Assembly: GCA_003663115.1 (NCBI GenBank) | Contig: QMZJ01000068.1 | Coordinates: 1 to 6,760, forward strand | Length of the DNA: 6,760 bases | Reading direction: 5' to 3' | From: Candidatus Altarchaeales archaeon | Lineage (GTDB): Archaea > Altiarchaeota > Altiarchaeia > IMC4 > QMZM01 | Shown: positions 5,606 to 6,760 of the stretch, piece after piece | Layout of the letters: each line of letters opens with the position of its first letter | Numbering within the stretch: position 1 is the first letter of the stretch | Position numbers and translations under genes: made by a program | The notes under the pieces: generated by a model | Told to the model about the DNA's origin: nothing | Database searches by the model: none | The model's input: the letters and a program-made list of their open reading frames with translations, nothing else

Positions 5606-6130
5606 TCAGGAGGGGCAACCACACCCTTCAGGTACGCATGTATGGCATCCATCAATGCACTGTTCTCCCTCCTCACACCTATCCCATAACCTCTCTCTCC
5701 TTATGGTTTCACACCTCGCCCAGGGGGTCCCGGGATCCCGACATATCGGGACCCTTGTTACCCTGTAAACCGCCTCACCCCTGACGGTGGGCTGTTGCTC
5801 ATCCTCAACGAGTTCAAACTTGCAATAATAGCTCACTGAACTCGATCCACAATCCGAGTTCATATAACATCTGGCGTTCACTATCGTTGTCGGGGGTATA
5901 AAGATCGTGGTGGTTGTTGTCGTTGTAGTTGTCGTGATAATTATAATCATACTCGTCGTTGTAGTAGAGGTTGTTGTAGTGGTTATTGTGGTCGTAGTAC
6001 TTGTTGTTGTAGTAGAGGTTGTTGTAGTTGTAGATGATGTAGTAGTTGTCGTCTCGTGTACATCCGAGTGCAGGCAGCCCGGCGTAAGCATCACCAGCAA
6101 TGCGAACAGGATCGCTCTTTTTTTTATCAT
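5606..6130 (-). CDS. Predicted surface lipoprotein with Thr-rich stalk and Cys-rich C-terminal domain
   Basis: This is a 174-residue exported protein. Residues 1-18 form a lipoprotein signal (MIKK, then a hydrophobic core) ending in a lipobox-like LTPGC with C19 as the likely lipidated residue. Residues 27-75 are a low-complexity stalk with 37 Thr and 6 Ser of 49, broken by I49 and by MIIII at 61-65; such stalks are commonly O-glycosylated and hold a domain away from the membrane. The C-terminal part (86-174) has 11 cysteines (88, 94, 103, 130, 140, 152, 158, 162, 165, 170, 172), suggesting disulfides. Its pattern (CYMNSDCG...YYC...C-x3-PGT...C...C...C) recalls Cys-rich repeats in exported archaeal proteins, from memory only. 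The ATG directly follows the coaBC stop, with AGGTGG at 6140-6135 as ribosome-binding site, and the UPF0173 gene follows 12 bp downstream. Function is unknown; an adhesion or binding role is inference. Confidence 0.8.
   Translation of the reverse strand: MIKKRAILFALLVMLTPGCLHSDVHETTTTTSSTTTTTSTTTTSTTTTITTTTTSTTTTSMIIIITTTTTTTTTTIFIPPTTIVNARCYMNSDCGSSSVSYYCKFELVEDEQQPTVRGEAVYRVTRVPICRDPGTPWARCETIRRERLWDRCEEGEQCIDGCHTCVPEGCGCPS
5725..5754. repeat. Nested inverted repeats within the lipoprotein gene
   Basis: GGGTCCCG (5725-5732) pairs perfectly with CGGGACCC (5747-5754) across a 14-nt loop. The same stretch holds the 10-bp palindrome CGGGATCCCG (5731-5740) and an alternative stem TCCCGA/TCGGGA (5736-5741 and 5746-5751) with a 4-nt loop. 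These structures are mutually exclusive. They lie in the Cys-rich coding region (RDPGTPW), so function is uncertain. Confidence 0.5.
5885..6052 (-). repeat. Degenerate (ACN)n Thr-codon tract with a 48-bp period
   Basis: This trinucleotide tract encodes the lipoprotein's Thr stalk; the plus strand is almost entirely G/T-rich triplets (tgt, cgt, ggt, agt). Within it, 5951-5980 and 5999-6028 match at 28 of 30 bases, including an identical 23-bp core (5958-5980 and 6006-6028), giving a 48-bp (16-codon) higher-order repeat. Such tracts can expand or contract by slippage in whole codons without breaking the frame. Confidence 0.85.
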
Positions 6131-6760
6131 TTAACCACCTTCCATCTCTCTATCGATGATCTCCCATATCTTCCTGGCAATATTATTCTTTGAATTTGGA
6201 GGTATATAATTAATACTCTTTTTATTTATCAAATAAACTTCGGTCGTGTCACTACCAAAGCCACTCTTTTTTATATCGTTTGCGATTACGAGGTTCAGGT
6301 TCTCCCTCTCCAGCTTCAAACGGGCGGATTCAATTAATTTATCCTCTGACACGTTATATTCTGCCTTGAAGGCAACAATGAAAATGCCCGGAAAATTTTC
6401 CCTCACCAGCCAGGTGAGCTTTGGATTTGGTTTCAGTATTATCTTTAGATCCTTTATATTGGATTTTATCTTCCCCGGATGAACCTCTGGAGAGTAATCT
6501 ACTATTGCAGCTGTTGATATAAATATATCGTAATTATCCCTGAGTTCATCCAGGCTCGTTTCTATCATTTCCTTAGCCGTTCTAACGGGCAGAATCTTTG
6601 CCCCATCTGGCAACCTCAGATCTACGGGTCCCGATACAATGGTCGTTTCATAACCCCTGAGAATTGCTTCTTTAGCCAGTGCGGAGCCCATCTTTCCCGA
6701 GCTGGCATTCGTTATATACCTTACCGAATCAATTGGCTCCTGGGTCGGGCCCAGTGTAAT
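6131..6760 (-). CDS. coaBC: Coenzyme A biosynthesis bifunctional protein CoaBC, C-terminal CoaB part (5'-truncated by window edge)
   Basis: This is the phosphopantothenoylcysteine synthetase (CoaB) domain, which couples 4'-phosphopantothenate to cysteine with nucleotide triphosphate; the partner decarboxylase (CoaC) domain would lie beyond the right edge. The 209 visible residues begin with ITLGPTQEPIDSVRYITN. The frame is open to the window end, so the ATG at 6691 is internal, not the start. Motifs, by visible residue, are NASSGKMG (18-25, nucleotide/acyl-intermediate binding), STAAIVDYSPE (82-92), GKIKS (96-100, catalytic Lys region), NP (112-113), FKAE (131-134, replacing the commoner FAAET), ANDI (160-163) and FGSDTTEV (168-175). 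The stop TAA is directly followed by the lipoprotein ATG, so the two are co-transcribed and probably coupled. The last two Gly codons double as that gene's ribosome-binding site. Whether the CoaC half is fused cannot be seen here. Confidence 0.93.
   Translation of the reverse strand: MTLGPTQEPIDSVRYITNASSGKMGSALAKEAILRGYETTIVSGPVDLRLPDGAKILPVRTAKEMIETSLDELRDNYDIFISTAAIVDYSPEVHPGKIKSNIKDLKIILKPNPKLTWLVRENFPGIFIVAFKAEYNVSEDKLIESARLKLERENLNLVIANDIKKSGFGSDTTEVYLINKKSINYIPPNSKNNIARKIWEIIDREMEGG

Noticed and set aside
5907..6134. A plus-strand open frame coding a Val/Ile-rich peptide opposite the lipoprotein gene.
   Set aside because: It is the antisense reading of the (ACN)n Thr tract, which yields runs of Val by composition alone; it has no ribosome-binding site and no plausible protein character.
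6689..6691. ATG at 6691 as the start of a short CoaB-like gene.
   Set aside because: The frame stays open to the window edge and encodes the conserved ITLGPTQEPIDSVRYITN segment upstream, so the ATG is the internal Met of the SSGKMG motif.

Overview
The window reads as a piece of an archaeal, most likely euryarchaeal, chromosome. The evidence is a Taw3/Tyw3 wyosine tRNA methyltransferase, an archaeal-type RtcB RNA ligase, the archaeal riboflavin-pathway reductase ArfC, an archaeal-style CoaBC, A/T-rich TATA-like elements about 27-29 nt upstream of start codons, and a mixture of leaderless-looking and Shine-Dalgarno starts. I cannot name the species. Base composition is moderate, coding density is very high and no intergenic gap exceeds about 60 bases. 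I see no tRNA, rRNA, CRISPR array or insertion sequence.

Layout. (1) taw3 (+) runs from position 14 to 595 and converges, with a 9-bp overlap, on a two-gene minus-strand unit. (2) That unit (2503 to 587) encodes a membrane methyltransferase of the ICMT/PEMT type, followed 6 bp later by a 417-residue protein with an N-terminal zinc ribbon and two V4R (4-vinyl reductase) domains. (3) A short A/T-rich spacer around 2526-2536 lies almost equally far from the favoured starts of the methyltransferase (-) and rtcB (+), so it looks like a shared divergent promoter giving leaderless mRNAs. (4) rtcB and arfC (+) are 3 bp apart and probably co-transcribed. (5) A 72-residue two-helix membrane protein (+) follows, with its own TATA-like element inside the end of arfC and a strong ribosome-binding site. 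(6) Converging on it is a tightly packed minus-strand operon: coaBC (cut by the right edge), a threonine-stalk cysteine-rich lipoprotein whose ATG directly abuts the coaBC stop, and a UPF0173 metallo-beta-lactamase-fold hydrolase.

Most genes are housekeeping: tRNA base modification, tRNA splicing/repair, flavin synthesis and coenzyme A synthesis. The less ordinary parts are the zinc-ribbon/double-V4R protein paired with a membrane methyltransferase, and the lipoprotein. In the V4R protein both domains keep the complete C-x22-E-x2-C-x7-C pattern known from the zinc site of phenol sensors, exactly 175 residues apart. The lipoprotein's Thr stalk is encoded by a decaying 48-bp minisatellite, interrupted by a run of ATN codons that are each one C-to-T change from Thr codons.
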